In this document: piece by piece, positions 16,928-25,929 of the stretch
Position numbering within the stretch: position 1 is the stretch's first letter
Layout: each line of letters begins with the position of its first letter
From: CAWFKW01 sp963816535
Lineage (GTDB): Bacteria > Bacteroidota > Ignavibacteria > Tepidaquicellales > OLB5
Reading direction: 5' to 3'
Length of the DNA stretch: 64,000 bases
NCBI GenBank assembly: GCA_963816535.1
Contig: CAWFKW010000003.1
Span: 682,001 to 746,000, forward strand
Program-made: the position numbers and the translations under genes
The notes under the pieces: model-generated
What the model was told of the DNA's origin: nothing
Database searches by the model: none
The model's input: only the letters and a program-made list of their open reading frames with translations

Positions 16928-17896
16928 TTACTTACCTTCAAACAACTCGTCTACAAAATCGTACGGAGTTAGTTCTCTTTTTGTGATCTTATCAATATTT
17001 TCTTCCAGCAGTTTTTTCTTTTCACCCTGCCAGAAATTATTTTCAAGCTTGTTGTTCACAAGTTCGTTGATCTGTTTCATCAGGTTTTCTTTTCTCTTCG
17101 CTTCAAGCTTTCCGTTGGATTCAAGATGCTTTTTGTGCAGTATGATAGCATCAAGAAGTTCTTCTGTTCCTTTGTTCTGCGTCCCGATTGTTTTAACCAC
17201 TGCAATAGGGAAATTCGCGTCATCTCTTTTCTTAAGCTGTATCATTGTTCTAAGGGCAAGACCTAAAACATCCGAGCCTTCCCTGTCTGATTTATTAATT
17301 ACAAATATATCGGCAATTTCCATGAGCCCCGCTTTCATGGTCTGTACTGCGTCGCCTGATTCAGGCACAAGAACAACTATGGTAGTATCTGCCGTGGACG
17401 CAATATCAAGCTCCGATTGTCCCACGCCTACCGTTTCGATCAGAATAAAATCTTTGCCGGATGCATCAAGCACCTCGCAGGCTTCTTTCGCTTTTTTGGA
17501 AAGCCCGCCAAGGCTGCCTCTTGTCGCCATCGAGCGGATAAATACTTCGCTGTCTGTTCCAAGCTCCTGCATACGCACTCTATCGCCAAGCAGCGCGCCG
17601 CCGGTAAACGGACTAGTAGGGTCTACGGCTATGATCCCGACTTTATATCCCCTGCTTCTTAGCAGCTTTGTGAGCACGTTCGTAATGGTGCTCTTACCCG
17701 CCCCCGGGGGCCCTGTAATGCCGATAACATATGCCCTGCCCGCACTTTTATAAAGAAGCTTCAAAAGCTCATCAGCTTCTTTAGTTTCGTTTTCTATTAA
17801 AGAAATTCCTTTCGCAATAGAGCGTTTATCAGAATTGAGGATATTTTTTGAAAGCGTTTCCAGCAATTTATTCGGCCTGATGTTTAAAAAATTCAA
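16928..17896 (-). CDS. meaB: Methylmalonyl-CoA mutase-associated GTPase MeaB
   Basis: 322-residue G3E-type P-loop GTPase that protects and gates cofactor loading of B12-dependent methylmalonyl-CoA mutase. Walker A GITGPPGAGKSTI near residue 60; switch and Walker B region ILIETVGVGQSELDIA near residue 152; guanine-specificity NKSD near residue 202. Length and order match MeaB/ArgK. The mutase itself is not in the window. Neighbouring acyl-CoA dehydrogenase and the acyl-CoA carboxylase end at 63.8 kb fit propionate or branched-chain amino-acid breakdown, though the latter is far away. The start overlaps the end of the upstream epimerase gene by 29 bp. Confidence 0.93.
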   Translation of the reverse strand: MNFLNIRPNKLLETLSKNILNSDKRSIAKGISLIENETKEADELLKLLYKSAGRAYVIGITGPPGAGKSTITNVLTKLLRSRGYKVGIIAVDPTSPFTGGALLGDRVRMQELGTDSEVFIRSMATRGSLGGLSKKAKEACEVLDASGKDFILIETVGVGQSELDIASTADTTIVVLVPESGDAVQTMKAGLMEIADIFVINKSDREGSDVLGLALRTMIQLKKRDDANFPIAVVKTIGTQNKGTEELLDAIILHKKHLESNGKLEAKRKENLMKQINELVNNKLENNFWQGEKKKLLEENIDKITKRELTPYDFVDELFEGK

Positions 17897-18791
17897 ACGT
17901 AAGTTTCAGCCCTTCGTCAATTCCGGCGGCGGGTTCCCATCCAAGCTCATTTTTTATTCTGTTATAGTTCAGCGCCGATCTTCTTTGCTCGCCTTTCTTA
18001 GCGGGCCCGTGAACTTCTTTGAAAGAAGTTCCCGCAATTTCATTAAGCTTGCTGAATATCTCATTTACAGTTGTTTCCTTTCCGGAACCTACGTTGTATA
18101 CGTCATAATTCGTTTTTTCCAAAACCATCACGTTTGCATTCACAATATCGCTCGCATAAACATAATCGCGTGTCTGCCCGCCGTCTCCGTTAATAACAAA
18201 CTGCTTGTTGTTCAGCAGCATGTCTGAGAGAATAGCGACAACGCCGCTTTCGCCGCCCGTGCCCTGTCTCGGACCGTAGGCATTTGCATATCTTAACGCC
18301 GTATATTCAAGCCCGTGAACCGCTTTATAATAGTATAAATATTTTTCAACTGTCAGCTTGCTTATGCCGTATGGCGAGAGAGGATTAGCAGATCGTTCTT
18401 CGGATACCGGCAGGGCTTTATCTTCTCCGTAAATTGCGCCGCCCGATGAAGCAAAAATAACTTTCTTAACCCCCGCTTCAAAACCTTTCTGCAACAAGTT
18501 CACCGAACCGAGGATATTGACATCAGCTTCGGATTGTGGGTCTATAACCGATTGCCGCAAATTAATTTTTGCCGCATGGTGGTTTATGATCTCAATATTG
18601 TTTTCAGCTATTATATCTCCGATATTTGCATCTCTGATATCGGATTTGTAAAACTTCGCTTTAGGGTTGACAAATTCTTCAGAACCCGAGGAAAGATTAT
18701 CTATAATAAACACATTGTGCCCAAGCGAAACATATGCATCCGCAACATGAGAACCGATAAAACCCGCGCCGCCCGTAACAAGGATGTTCAT
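17868..18791 (-). CDS. NAD-dependent sugar epimerase/dehydratase (UDP-glucose 4-epimerase-like)
   Basis: 307-residue extended short-chain dehydrogenase. Rossmann motif GGAGFIGSHV at residues 7-16, catalytic YGISK (Tyr-x-x-x-Lys) near 150, upstream Ser in FASSGGAIYG near 117, and substrate-region GDGGQTRDYVYASDIV near 203. It acts on nucleotide-activated sugars, probably UDP-hexose, for envelope polysaccharide. It starts 4 bp after the purD stop and overlaps meaB at its 3' end, so all three appear to share a transcript with the upstream glycosyltransferase. The exact sugar is not determinable. Confidence 0.88.
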   Translation of the reverse strand: MNILVTGGAGFIGSHVADAYVSLGHNVFIIDNLSSGSEEFVNPKAKFYKSDIRDANIGDIIAENNIEIINHHAAKINLRQSVIDPQSEADVNILGSVNLLQKGFEAGVKKVIFASSGGAIYGEDKALPVSEERSANPLSPYGISKLTVEKYLYYYKAVHGLEYTALRYANAYGPRQGTGGESGVVAILSDMLLNNKQFVINGDGGQTRDYVYASDIVNANVMVLEKTNYDVYNVGSGKETTVNEIFSKLNEIAGTSFKEVHGPAKKGEQRRSALNYNRIKNELGWEPAAGIDEGLKLTFEFFKHQAE

Positions 18792-18795
18792 CCGG

Positions 18796-20073
18796 CTACA
18801 ATCCCTTCTTTCCTATATCCGTTCTGTAATATTCATTTTCGAAGCTTATTTTTTTTACCGCAGCATAAGCTTTATCTATGGCGAATTTTAAATTATTTTT
18901 TGAACCTGCCACGATATTAAGAACCCTTCCTCCGCTGGAAATGACCTTTCCGTTATCTGATAATTTTGTGCCCGCGTGAAAAACAATGCAATCAGCGCTT
19001 ACGTTTTCCAGTCCTTTTATTTCATTTCCGGTTTCATAACTATCAGGGTAACCTTTGGACGCCATCACAACGCATGCGTAATATTCATTATATGTTTCAA
19101 GTTTGTAACCTTCAATCTTCCCCTCAGAAGAGGCCAGCAGCAAAGCCAGCAGATCAGACTTTATAAGAGGCAGCACAACCTGCGTTTCAGGGTCGCCGAA
19201 CCGCGTATTGAACTCGATGACGTAAGGATTACCGTGTTCGTCTATCATTAAGCCGCAATACAGGCATCCCCTGAATTCGGCGCCTTCAGCTTTCATATTC
19301 TTTAAGACCGGCTCAATAATTCTTTCTCTGACTCTCTGCATGACTTCGGGTTTCAAGATCTTATCAGCAGGCGCGAAGCTCCCCATTCCGCCGGTATTTT
19401 TTCCCTGTTCGCCGTTGCCTATCTTCTTATGGTCCCGGGCCGATGGAAGCGCAACGTAGTTCGCGCCGTCGCAAACGGCAAACACCGAAGCCTCAGCGCC
19501 GGTTAAGAAATCTTCAATAACAATATTATCGCCCGCTTCGCCGAATATTCTATTATCAAAGAACTCATTAAGCGAGTCCAGCGCAGCTTGTTTATCGGCA
19601 GCTATAATAACGCCTTTGCCCGCAGCAAGCCCGTCAGCTTTGATCACAACCGGAAATTTGGATTCGTTTATATAGCTTACGGCGCTCTCTTTTTCTGCGG
19701 AAGAAAAGCTCCGGTACTTTGCGGTAGGGATATTATTGCGCCTCATAAAATCTTTGGCAAAGACCTTGCTGTTTTCAAGTCTTGCTGCGCTCTTTGCCGG
19801 TCCGAAAATCTTCAGCCGTTCTTTGTTAAACTCGTCCACTATTCCTTCGGCAAGAGGAACCTCGGGACCCACAACGGTATAGCCTACCCCGTTGTGTTTT
19901 ACAAAATCTATCAGCCCGCGCGTATCTGCAGGCTTAATATTTACCGGGGTTGCTATCTTATTAATTCCCGCGTTGCCTATTGTGCAATAGACCTTCTCAA
20001 CATCAGCGCTCTGAAGCAGCTTCCATATTATAGCATGTTCTCTTCCGCCTGAACCAACAACAAGTATTTTCAT
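18796..20073 (-). CDS. purD: Phosphoribosylamine-glycine ligase
   Basis: 425-residue GARS enzyme of de novo purine synthesis, joining phosphoribosylamine and glycine with ATP. N-terminal MKILVVGSGGREHAIIWKL, the family signature RFGDPETQVVLPLI near residue 290, and an ATP-grasp domain with VVIKADGLAAGKGV near 143. The length is normal. The ATG directly abuts the stop of the glycosyltransferase upstream (no gap), indicating translational coupling. No other purine genes are nearby, an unusual setting for purD. Confidence 0.96.
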   Translation of the reverse strand: MKILVVGSGGREHAIIWKLLQSADVEKVYCTIGNAGINKIATPVNIKPADTRGLIDFVKHNGVGYTVVGPEVPLAEGIVDEFNKERLKIFGPAKSAARLENSKVFAKDFMRRNNIPTAKYRSFSSAEKESAVSYINESKFPVVIKADGLAAGKGVIIAADKQAALDSLNEFFDNRIFGEAGDNIVIEDFLTGAEASVFAVCDGANYVALPSARDHKKIGNGEQGKNTGGMGSFAPADKILKPEVMQRVRERIIEPVLKNMKAEGAEFRGCLYCGLMIDEHGNPYVIEFNTRFGDPETQVVLPLIKSDLLALLLASSEGKIEGYKLETYNEYYACVVMASKGYPDSYETGNEIKGLENVSADCIVFHAGTKLSDNGKVISSGGRVLNIVAGSKNNLKFAIDKAYAAVKKISFENEYYRTDIGKKGL

Positions 20074-21372
20074 TTAAGTCCGGACCAGGTCCTTTTTGCC
20101 TGATTTAACATCATCAGTTTTTAACAGCGAGTCAAAAATCGAAGCCAATTCGCCGGTAAGCTTTTTCCTGTCATACGCGGCGGCATATACGCTGTTCGGT
20201 TTCGGAAGCGAATTGTTCTTAAACTGCTCATAATATTCCAGTATAGCTTCCGATATCGCTTCCGCGTCATCGGGCTCGGTTAGCTTTACGGCGCCGTGAT
20301 TCTTTAACGACTCTCTTGCAACTCCTTCGGGCACACAGGCAAGTATCGGCTTGCCTGCGCCAAAATACTCGTACAGCTTGCCTGTTGAATGCAGGTCGCT
20401 GCGCTCGGATCTATTTATCATCATCCACAGCACGTCTGAATCCATAAGGTTCTCGATGCAGTGAACGTGCTCAAGGTAACCCATGATGCCTGTCATCTTT
20501 TCAAGCCCGAGCTTTTCAATATAAGCTTTATATTCCTGCGGGAAAGAACCTATGAAACGGGCTTCAACATTATCCGCCAGTTCCGGATTTTTCTTCACAG
20601 CAATAGCCAGCCCGTCAAGAAAGTATTTCGGGGTGTAATAATTCAGAAAGCTCCCTGAATAGGTGATGCGCATTTTAGAGCCGTGTTTTTTTGTCCCGTT
20701 GAGGCCCGCAAAATCGTTTGGGTCGAATCCCTGCGAGATAACAGAAATATCGTCGCCGCTGACAAACGGATATCTTTCGATTATCAGTTCTTTGATCCTG
20801 CTGTTTATGGTAATTATCCTGTCAGCCTGCTTAAGGACCCCCGTTTCCATTTTCATATGCGCGGACCTGTGGATCGGCGTAAGATAAAAATTATTCGGGC
20901 AGTCTATCCATGAATCCCTGTAATCCAATACCAGCGGAACGCCGTATTTTTTCTTAAGCTCAACGGCTATCAGAAAATCTGTATAGGGCGGCGCGGTTGA
21001 ATAGATCAGTTCTATGTTATTCTCATCAAATATCTTATCGGCAAGCGCAAGCGCTTTTTTCTTCCAGAGGATCTTTGAATCAGGCAGCAAAAAAGTCTGC
21101 GACAGGTTGCTCAGGAATTTCCGCCTGCTGTCTTTTTCAAACTTAACCACCGATGTTTTATCGTCGCCGCCTGTGCGGTAGATCTTTATGTTCTCATTCT
21201 CAAGCTCGTCTAGCAGGCATTCATCTTTGGCAAGATATATCTTCGGATTTACCGTAAGCGCCGCGGGCGCCCAGCCGAATTCAGGAAGGTACTTAACAAA
21301 TTTAGCGGTCCTTTGAACGCCACCCATCCCCATTGGGGGGAAGTAGTATGATACGACGAGAACTTTCTTCAA
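20074..21372 (-). CDS. Glycosyltransferase, GT4-like
   Basis: 432-residue cytoplasmic glycosyltransferase with a GT-B look. N-terminal MKKVLVVSYYFPPMGMGGVQRTAKF, YSTAPPYTDFLIA and DYRDSWIDCP in the acceptor domain (about 125-160). C-terminal donor-domain motif LYEYFGAGKPILACV near residue 345, corresponding to the conserved E/G region of GT4 enzymes. It is a clear paralog of the gene at 29575-30927. It heads the run glycosyltransferase-purD-epimerase-meaB on the minus strand. Likely role: envelope or exopolysaccharide assembly; donor sugar unknown. Confidence 0.87.
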   Translation of the reverse strand: MKKVLVVSYYFPPMGMGGVQRTAKFVKYLPEFGWAPAALTVNPKIYLAKDECLLDELENENIKIYRTGGDDKTSVVKFEKDSRRKFLSNLSQTFLLPDSKILWKKKALALADKIFDENNIELIYSTAPPYTDFLIAVELKKKYGVPLVLDYRDSWIDCPNNFYLTPIHRSAHMKMETGVLKQADRIITINSRIKELIIERYPFVSGDDISVISQGFDPNDFAGLNGTKKHGSKMRITYSGSFLNYYTPKYFLDGLAIAVKKNPELADNVEARFIGSFPQEYKAYIEKLGLEKMTGIMGYLEHVHCIENLMDSDVLWMMINRSERSDLHSTGKLYEYFGAGKPILACVPEGVARESLKNHGAVKLTEPDDAEAISEAILEYYEQFKNNSLPKPNSVYAAAYDRKKLTGELASIFDSLLKTDDVKSGKKDLVRT

Positions 21373-21411
21373 AAATGTTTAATAATTTCGCGAAAAAATT
21401 AATGTAAACAG

Positions 21412-21442
21412 CAAAGTTAGCGATTTTTACAATCTTATTCAA
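21412..21442 (-). promoter_or_regulatory. Promoter of glycosyltransferase-purD run
   Basis: Minus-strand TTGAAT, 17-bp spacer, TAACTTTG (matches TAnnTTTG), 40 bp before the ATG at 21372. Confidence 0.55.
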
Positions 21443-21514
21443 TTTAATAAAAATGCCATGATTTTGCCATGATCAATGAGTTTAAATGATTAGACAGATT
21501 GGAGTTTGATGATA

Positions 21515-21602
21515 CCTCTCCCCCGTCCCGACCTGCATGCGGCAGGCACGTAAATCGGGACTTCCCCCTCTCCATGTGGAGAGGGGGTTAGGGGGTGAGG
21601 TA
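21515..21602. repeat. Intergenic palindrome cluster
   Basis: Two nested palindromes in the gap before the oxidoreductase gene: GTCCCGA...TCGGGAC enclosing CCTGC...GCAGG, then CCCCCTCTCCA-TG-TGGAGAGGGGG, perfect in its 11-bp arms and flanked by CCTC.../...GAGG. Typical of dispersed non-coding repeats; no ORF or RNA recognised in the 386-bp gap. Confidence 0.65.
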
Positions 21603-21757
21603 AAAGTTGCAAGCAGGGGTCGGCGTCATTGGTGACGGGGGGAGGTGTTCTTTGCGCTGTCCTTTTGCAATTTCCATCTTAATGTTTTATTTAACTTGAA
21701 AAGCCTGTTCTTTTTTAGGATATTTAATACTTAGGTTTAACAAATTCATACTATTAG

Positions 21758-22774
21758 TTGAAGAAGATAAATTTCGGAATAATTGGCTGCGGAAGAATCG
21801 CTCAACGCCATGCGGAAATAATCAGCAAAGTTGCAAACCTGAGCGCAGTTTGCGACATAAAGACTGAACGCGCAGCTGAGTTTGCCAAAAAATACAATTG
21901 CGCAAAGTACACCTATCACGCCAAGATGCTGGCGGATGAACCGGAGATCGACGTGGTTTCTGTATGCTCGCCGAATTACTTGCATTCCGTACATACGATC
22001 GATTCTTTAAAGTACGCCAAACACGTTCTGTGCGAAAAACCAATGGCGATATCAGTTGCAGAGTGCAACAAAATGATGGTCGAAGCCGATATATCCGGAA
22101 AGGATTTGTTTATAGTTAAACAAAACCGGTTCAATCCGCCGGTTGAGGCTCTTAAGAAAGTTATTGACGATGGGAAGCTCGGCAGGATATTGAACGTCGA
22201 GCTAAATTGTTTCTGGAACAGGAACGACGATTATTATTTAAGCTCGGACTGGAAAGGCAAAAAAGCCCTGGATGGCGGCACGCTCTTCACGCAGTTCTCG
22301 CATTTTATCGACCTCCTCTTCTGGCTTTTTGGTGATGTGAAACGAGTTAACGCTTACGGCAGAAATTTCATTCACACAAAGACAGTTGAGTTTGAAGATA
22401 CCGGAACCGCCATACTTGAATTCATAAGCGGCGCGCTTTGCACGGTGAACTATACGGTTAACAGCCATAATAAAAACATGGAAGGCTCGATAACAGTGTT
22501 AGGCGATAAGGGCACGGTGAAGATTGGCGGACAGTATTTAAACGTTCTTGAATACCAGTCCATAGATAATTATGAGATACAGGGACTGCCGGAATCGCGC
22601 CCGGCGAACAATTACGGATTTTACCAGGGCTCTATGAGCAACCACGAGAAAGTTTACGAGAACATACTTGACGTATTAAACAACGGCGGCGCCATAGCCG
22701 CCAATGCCTTCGAAGGAATGAAAACAGTTGAAATTATTGAGAGGATCTATGAAAGCATGGAAGAAAATGGGTAA
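21758..22774 (+). CDS. Gfo/Idh/MocA-family oxidoreductase
   Basis: 338-residue NAD(P)-dependent sugar-type oxidoreductase. N-terminal Rossmann motif FGIIGCGRIAQRHAE, then SVCSPNYLHSVH and the family hallmark CEKPMAIS near residue 92, with catalytic Lys in the EKP motif. The start is TTG (TTGAAGAAGATA); no ATG lies at a sensible point. The C-terminal domain holds WKGKKALDGGTLFTQFSHFIDLL near 165, typical of the substrate domain. Such enzymes often make modified sugars for surface polysaccharide, which fits the glycosyltransferases on both sides. Substrate unknown. Confidence 0.87.
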   Translation: MKKINFGIIGCGRIAQRHAEIISKVANLSAVCDIKTERAAEFAKKYNCAKYTYHAKMLADEPEIDVVSVCSPNYLHSVHTIDSLKYAKHVLCEKPMAISVAECNKMMVEADISGKDLFIVKQNRFNPPVEALKKVIDDGKLGRILNVELNCFWNRNDDYYLSSDWKGKKALDGGTLFTQFSHFIDLLFWLFGDVKRVNAYGRNFIHTKTVEFEDTGTAILEFISGALCTVNYTVNSHNKNMEGSITVLGDKGTVKIGGQYLNVLEYQSIDNYEIQGLPESRPANNYGFYQGSMSNHEKVYENILDVLNNGGAIAANAFEGMKTVEIIERIYESMEENG

Positions 22775-22904
22775 GTGGATTTGAGAATTGTGAATTAAGA
22801 TTTTAGATTTTAGACCAAAGTTAATAAGAACGCTATCCACACAAAATTTATTCCCTACAACTTCTAATAATTATCTAATTATCAGCGCTTTCGGCATTTT
22901 TCAC

Positions 22905-22940
22905 TTGACAAGGCATTTTCATTATCGTATATTTACGATA
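22905..22940 (+). promoter_or_regulatory. ars promoter with overlapping ArsR operator
   Basis: TTGACA (22905-22910), 17-bp spacer, TATATT (22928-22933). A perfect inverted repeat TATCGTA-tatt-TACGATA (22923-22940) covers the -10, where a bound ArsR dimer would block RNA polymerase. It lies 37 bp before arsR. Confidence 0.8.
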
Positions 22941-22977
22941 GACGATTAAAGAAATATCAGATTTACCTCAAAAAACA

Positions 22978-23316
22978 ATGGCATATAACAAAAAAGAGCA
23001 ATTTCCCGAATTTGAGCAGCAGGCATCTGACTTTGCACGCACGCTCTCGCATCCCGCCAGAGTTGCAATTCTAACCAAACTGGCTGATGCTAACAAGTGT
23101 ATCTGCGGCAAAATTGTGGACGATATGCCGCTGGCGCAATCCACCGTATCCCAGCATCTGAAAGAGCTGAAATCAGCGGGACTTGTACAGGGCGAAATTG
23201 ACGGCGCCAAGTCATGCTACTGCATCAACTGGGATAACCTGGAAAAAGAAATCCAGAACTTCGAGCAGCTGTTTGAAAAGCTGAGAGCAAAAAAATTTGC
23301 GAACGAGTGTTGTTAA
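22978..23316 (+). CDS. arsR: ArsR/SmtB-family arsenic-responsive repressor
   Basis: 112-residue winged-helix repressor. ARTLSHPARVAILTKLAD is the typical N-terminal helix; the recognition helix is LAQSTVSQHLKELKSAGLV near residue 55-72. Metal-sensing cysteines are likely in NKCICGKIV (residues 42-50), the position used by many ArsR proteins, with a further Cys pair at the C-terminus (NECC). It should bind the palindrome at 22923-22940, be released by As(III) and control the whole downstream island including itself. Confidence 0.93.
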   Translation: MAYNKKEQFPEFEQQASDFARTLSHPARVAILTKLADANKCICGKIVDDMPLAQSTVSQHLKELKSAGLVQGEIDGAKSCYCINWDNLEKEIQNFEQLFEKLRAKKFANECC

Positions 23317-23344
23317 TAAAATCATAATAAAAGGAGTGTCAAAA

Positions 23345-24241
23345 ATGAATATCAGAGAGAAAGAAAAATCCCAAACCGCCTGCTGCGGGCCCGACTGCTG
23401 CGAGACAGATCAAACAATAGATGGCGATCTATCCCCTGAAAAAATTAAAGAGACGGTAAAAGAAATTTACGGGGATATAGCAAACCAGTCAAAGGAACAG
23501 AATGAAACTTCATGCTGCGGGACCGGCTGCTGTGATACTGTTGATTATGCCGTGTTCTCGCTTGATTACTCAAAGCTGAAGGGATACAATCCAGATGCAG
23601 ATCTCGGGCTGGGCTGCGGCCTGCCGACCGAGTTCGCCCAGATAAAAGAAGGCGATACCGTTGTTGACCTTGGGTCTGGCGCCGGAAACGACGCGTTTGT
23701 TGCCAGGGCTATCGCCGGAGATAAAGGAAAAGTTATCGGCATCGATTTCACCGACGCAATGATAAACAAAGCAAGAGTGAACAATGATAAGCTGGGATTC
23801 AACAACGTAGAGTTCCGTTACGGCGATATAGAGAACATCCCGGTATCAGATAACACAGCAGACGTAATTGTAAGCAACTGCGTGCTGAACCTTGTGCCGG
23901 ATAAATCAAAAGCGTTTTCGGAAATTCACAGGATCCTGAAGCCGGGCGGGCATATTTCCGTTTCTGATATAGTTACCTCAGGCGCGCTGCCCGAAAAGAT
24001 ACGCACGGCGGCTAGCATGTACGCGGGCTGCGTTAGCGGCGCGCTTATCCGGGAAGATTATATCAACGAGGCTAATAAATCAGGGTTGATAAACATTGAG
24101 GTTCAGAAAGAGCGGCCGATCAGGATACCGGATGAAATATTATATAAATACCTGCATGAAGATGAATTGCAGCTGTTCAAATCTTCAGGAGTGAAAATAA
24201 TAAGTATAAATCTCTATGCTGAAAAATCGAAAGAGAATTAA
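23345..24241 (+). CDS. arsM: Arsenite S-adenosylmethionine methyltransferase
   Basis: 298 residues from the ATG at 23345, which has AAGGAG about 10 bp upstream; the frame reaches back to 23297 but without an SD. The SAM-binding motif is VVDLGSGAGNDAFVA. Three cysteines expected for As(III) binding are visible in LGLGCGLP, SNCVLNL and YAGCVSG. Two Cys-rich clusters near the N-terminus, ACCGPDCC and SCCGTGCC, are additional possible metalloid ligands. It methylates As(III) to MAs(III) and DMAs. 28 bp after arsR, so co-transcribed. Confidence 0.94.
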   Translation: MNIREKEKSQTACCGPDCCETDQTIDGDLSPEKIKETVKEIYGDIANQSKEQNETSCCGTGCCDTVDYAVFSLDYSKLKGYNPDADLGLGCGLPTEFAQIKEGDTVVDLGSGAGNDAFVARAIAGDKGKVIGIDFTDAMINKARVNNDKLGFNNVEFRYGDIENIPVSDNTADVIVSNCVLNLVPDKSKAFSEIHRILKPGGHISVSDIVTSGALPEKIRTAASMYAGCVSGALIREDYINEANKSGLINIEVQKERPIRIPDEILYKYLHEDELQLFKSSGVKIISINLYAEKSKEN

Positions 24242-24261
24242 CTACACTGAATATTCTGTAG

Positions 24262-24283
24262 GGGCGGACCTGTGTGTCCGCCC
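24262..24283. repeat. Palindrome GGGCGGAC...GTCCGCCC
   Basis: Perfect 8-bp arms with a 6-nt loop in the arsM-arsC gap. A dispersed-repeat type hairpin; it might also act as a processing or partial-termination site within the operon. Confidence 0.5.
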
Positions 24284-24379
24284 AAAGCTCTACGAGTCAA
24301 CGACTCGAAGAGTCATGGACAGGCAGGTGGCACGAATAAAATTTCAAATCACGCATCCAACTGATGCATAAAAACCAAG

Positions 24380-24418
24380 ATTCCCGTTTTCACCTGCCTG
24401 CGGCAGGCAGGCGGGAAT
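24380..24418. repeat. Nested palindrome immediately before arsC
   Basis: ATTCCCG...CGGGAAT encloses CCTGCCTGC-G-GCAGGCAGG (perfect 9-bp arms). The repeat ends at the first possible ATG of the arsC frame (24417), which favours the next ATG (24432) as the true start. Confidence 0.55.
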
Positions 24419-24431
24419 GAAATGGAGAATC

Positions 24432-24863
24432 ATGAGAAAAACAAAAGTACTTTTCGTATGCGTGCATAACAGCGCGCGGAGCCAGATGGCCGAAGCCTTT
24501 TTGAATAAGTACGGCGGCGAGAACCTCGAAGCTGAGAGCGCCGGCTTAGATCCCGGCACGCTTAATCCGCTGGTCGTCAAAGCAATGGCTGAAACAGGCA
24601 TTGATATTTCGGGCAATCAGACAAACAGCGTTTTTGAATTCTTTAAAGAGGGCAGGCTTTATAGTTACGTTATTACCGTTTGCGATGAATCTGCCGAAGC
24701 CCGCTGCCCTATCTTTCCGGGTATTACCAAGCGTCTCGGCTGGGCGTTCGATGACCCATCGGCTTTGACAGGTACCGATGAAGAGAAAATGCAAAAGATA
24801 AGGGAGATCCGCGACGGCATAAAAGAGAAAGTACTTGAGTTTATAAAGACAATGAACAACTAA
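24432..24863 (+). CDS. arsC: Thioredoxin-coupled arsenate reductase
   Basis: 143 residues from the ATG at 24432, which has GGAG 4 bp upstream; an in-frame ATG at 24417 lies inside a palindrome. Fold of low-molecular-weight tyrosine phosphatases: P-loop CVHNSARSQMAEAF (Cys-x5-Arg) near residue 10, resolving cysteines in VCDESAEARCPIFPG near 80-88, and FDDPSALTGT. It reduces arsenate to arsenite using thioredoxin, which fits the two thioredoxin-like genes downstream. Confidence 0.94.
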   Translation: MRKTKVLFVCVHNSARSQMAEAFLNKYGGENLEAESAGLDPGTLNPLVVKAMAETGIDISGNQTNSVFEFFKEGRLYSYVITVCDESAEARCPIFPGITKRLGWAFDDPSALTGTDEEKMQKIREIRDGIKEKVLEFIKTMNN

Positions 24864-24892
24864 TACCGGCATAACCGGTTGATGATTATGTT

Positions 24893-25915
24893 ATGATACT
24901 TCCAAAAATTAAAGCATACTATCCTTTTTTGATATTGCCGCTTTTGATAGCTTTATACATGAGTTTAGAATCAATCGCGAACTACACAGTTAACATAATA
25001 TTCCACATGCAGCCGGGCGCGCAATTATCTGAAGCGCTCCGGTTTTTTGTTTTTGAAGTCCCTAAGGTCTTGCTGCTCTTAACGGTAATTGTATTTGCCG
25101 TGGGAATCGTGAGGTCATTTTTTTCACCTGAAAAAACAAGGAAGGCTCTGGAGGGCAAGCCGCTCTTCATAGGCAATATTCTTGCAGGCATGCTGGGTAT
25201 TGTTACGCCGTTCTGTTCATGCTCGGCTGTGCCGCTTTTCCTGGGATTTGTAGAAGCGGGGATACCGCTCGGCGTAACATTCTCGTTCTTAATAGCCGCG
25301 CCTATGATAAACGAAGTAGCGGTCATTTTGCTTTTCGGTTTATTCGGGTGGCAAACAGCGATGATATATATTGTAACCGGGCTGGTGATAGCGATATCGG
25401 CAGGGTGGGTTATCGGTAAACTTAAGCTTGAGCGCTTTGTTGAGCCCTGGGTCTATGAAACACGAAGGAGCGCGTCGAACCTTGAAAACGAAAAATTACA
25501 ATTCAAAGACCGCATCGGATACGGCATTACTTCAGTAAAGGAAATTGTCTCTAAGGTCTGGATCTATATGGTAATTGGCATAGCGCTTGGAGCTTTTATC
25601 CACGGCTACGTACCTGAGAATTTTATGGCGGGCTTAATGGGTAAGACAGATTGGTGGTCGATCCCGATTACAGTTTTGATCGGGATTCCGCTGTATTCAA
25701 ACGCAGCCGGAATAATACCTGTGGTGCAATCGCTTATGGAAAAAGGAGCAAGTCTTGGAACAGCGCTGGCGTTTATGATGTCTGTGATCGGGCTATCGCT
25801 TCCCGAAGCGATAATTTTGAAAAAAGTCCTTAGGCTTCCAATGCTGATTATATTTTACTCGATCGTCGGCGCGGGAATTATCGCCGTCGGGTATATATTT
25901 AACTTCATTTATTAA
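24893..25915 (+). CDS. Permease, ArsP/DUF318 family (organoarsenical efflux candidate)
   Basis: 340-residue inner-membrane protein with about 8 hydrophobic segments in two halves. The hallmark TPFCSCSAVPLFLGF lies near residue 103-117 and is mirrored by GIPLYSNAAGIIPV in the second half, the pattern of PF03773 permeases. Family members named ArsP export trivalent methylarsenicals. Placement in an island with arsM, which would generate MAs(III), makes that role likely. 29 bp after arsC and 14 bp before acr3. Substrate is inferred from family and context. Confidence 0.85.
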   Translation: MILPKIKAYYPFLILPLLIALYMSLESIANYTVNIIFHMQPGAQLSEALRFFVFEVPKVLLLLTVIVFAVGIVRSFFSPEKTRKALEGKPLFIGNILAGMLGIVTPFCSCSAVPLFLGFVEAGIPLGVTFSFLIAAPMINEVAVILLFGLFGWQTAMIYIVTGLVIAISAGWVIGKLKLERFVEPWVYETRRSASNLENEKLQFKDRIGYGITSVKEIVSKVWIYMVIGIALGAFIHGYVPENFMAGLMGKTDWWSIPITVLIGIPLYSNAAGIIPVVQSLMEKGASLGTALAFMMSVIGLSLPEAIILKKVLRLPMLIIFYSIVGAGIIAVGYIFNFIY

Positions 25916-25929
25916 CTCACAGATTAATA

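Noticed and set aside
16983..17753. 256-codon plus-strand frame
   Set aside because: It is the complement of meaB, whose Walker motifs are clear; the product is low-complexity Ser/Phe/Leu-rich.
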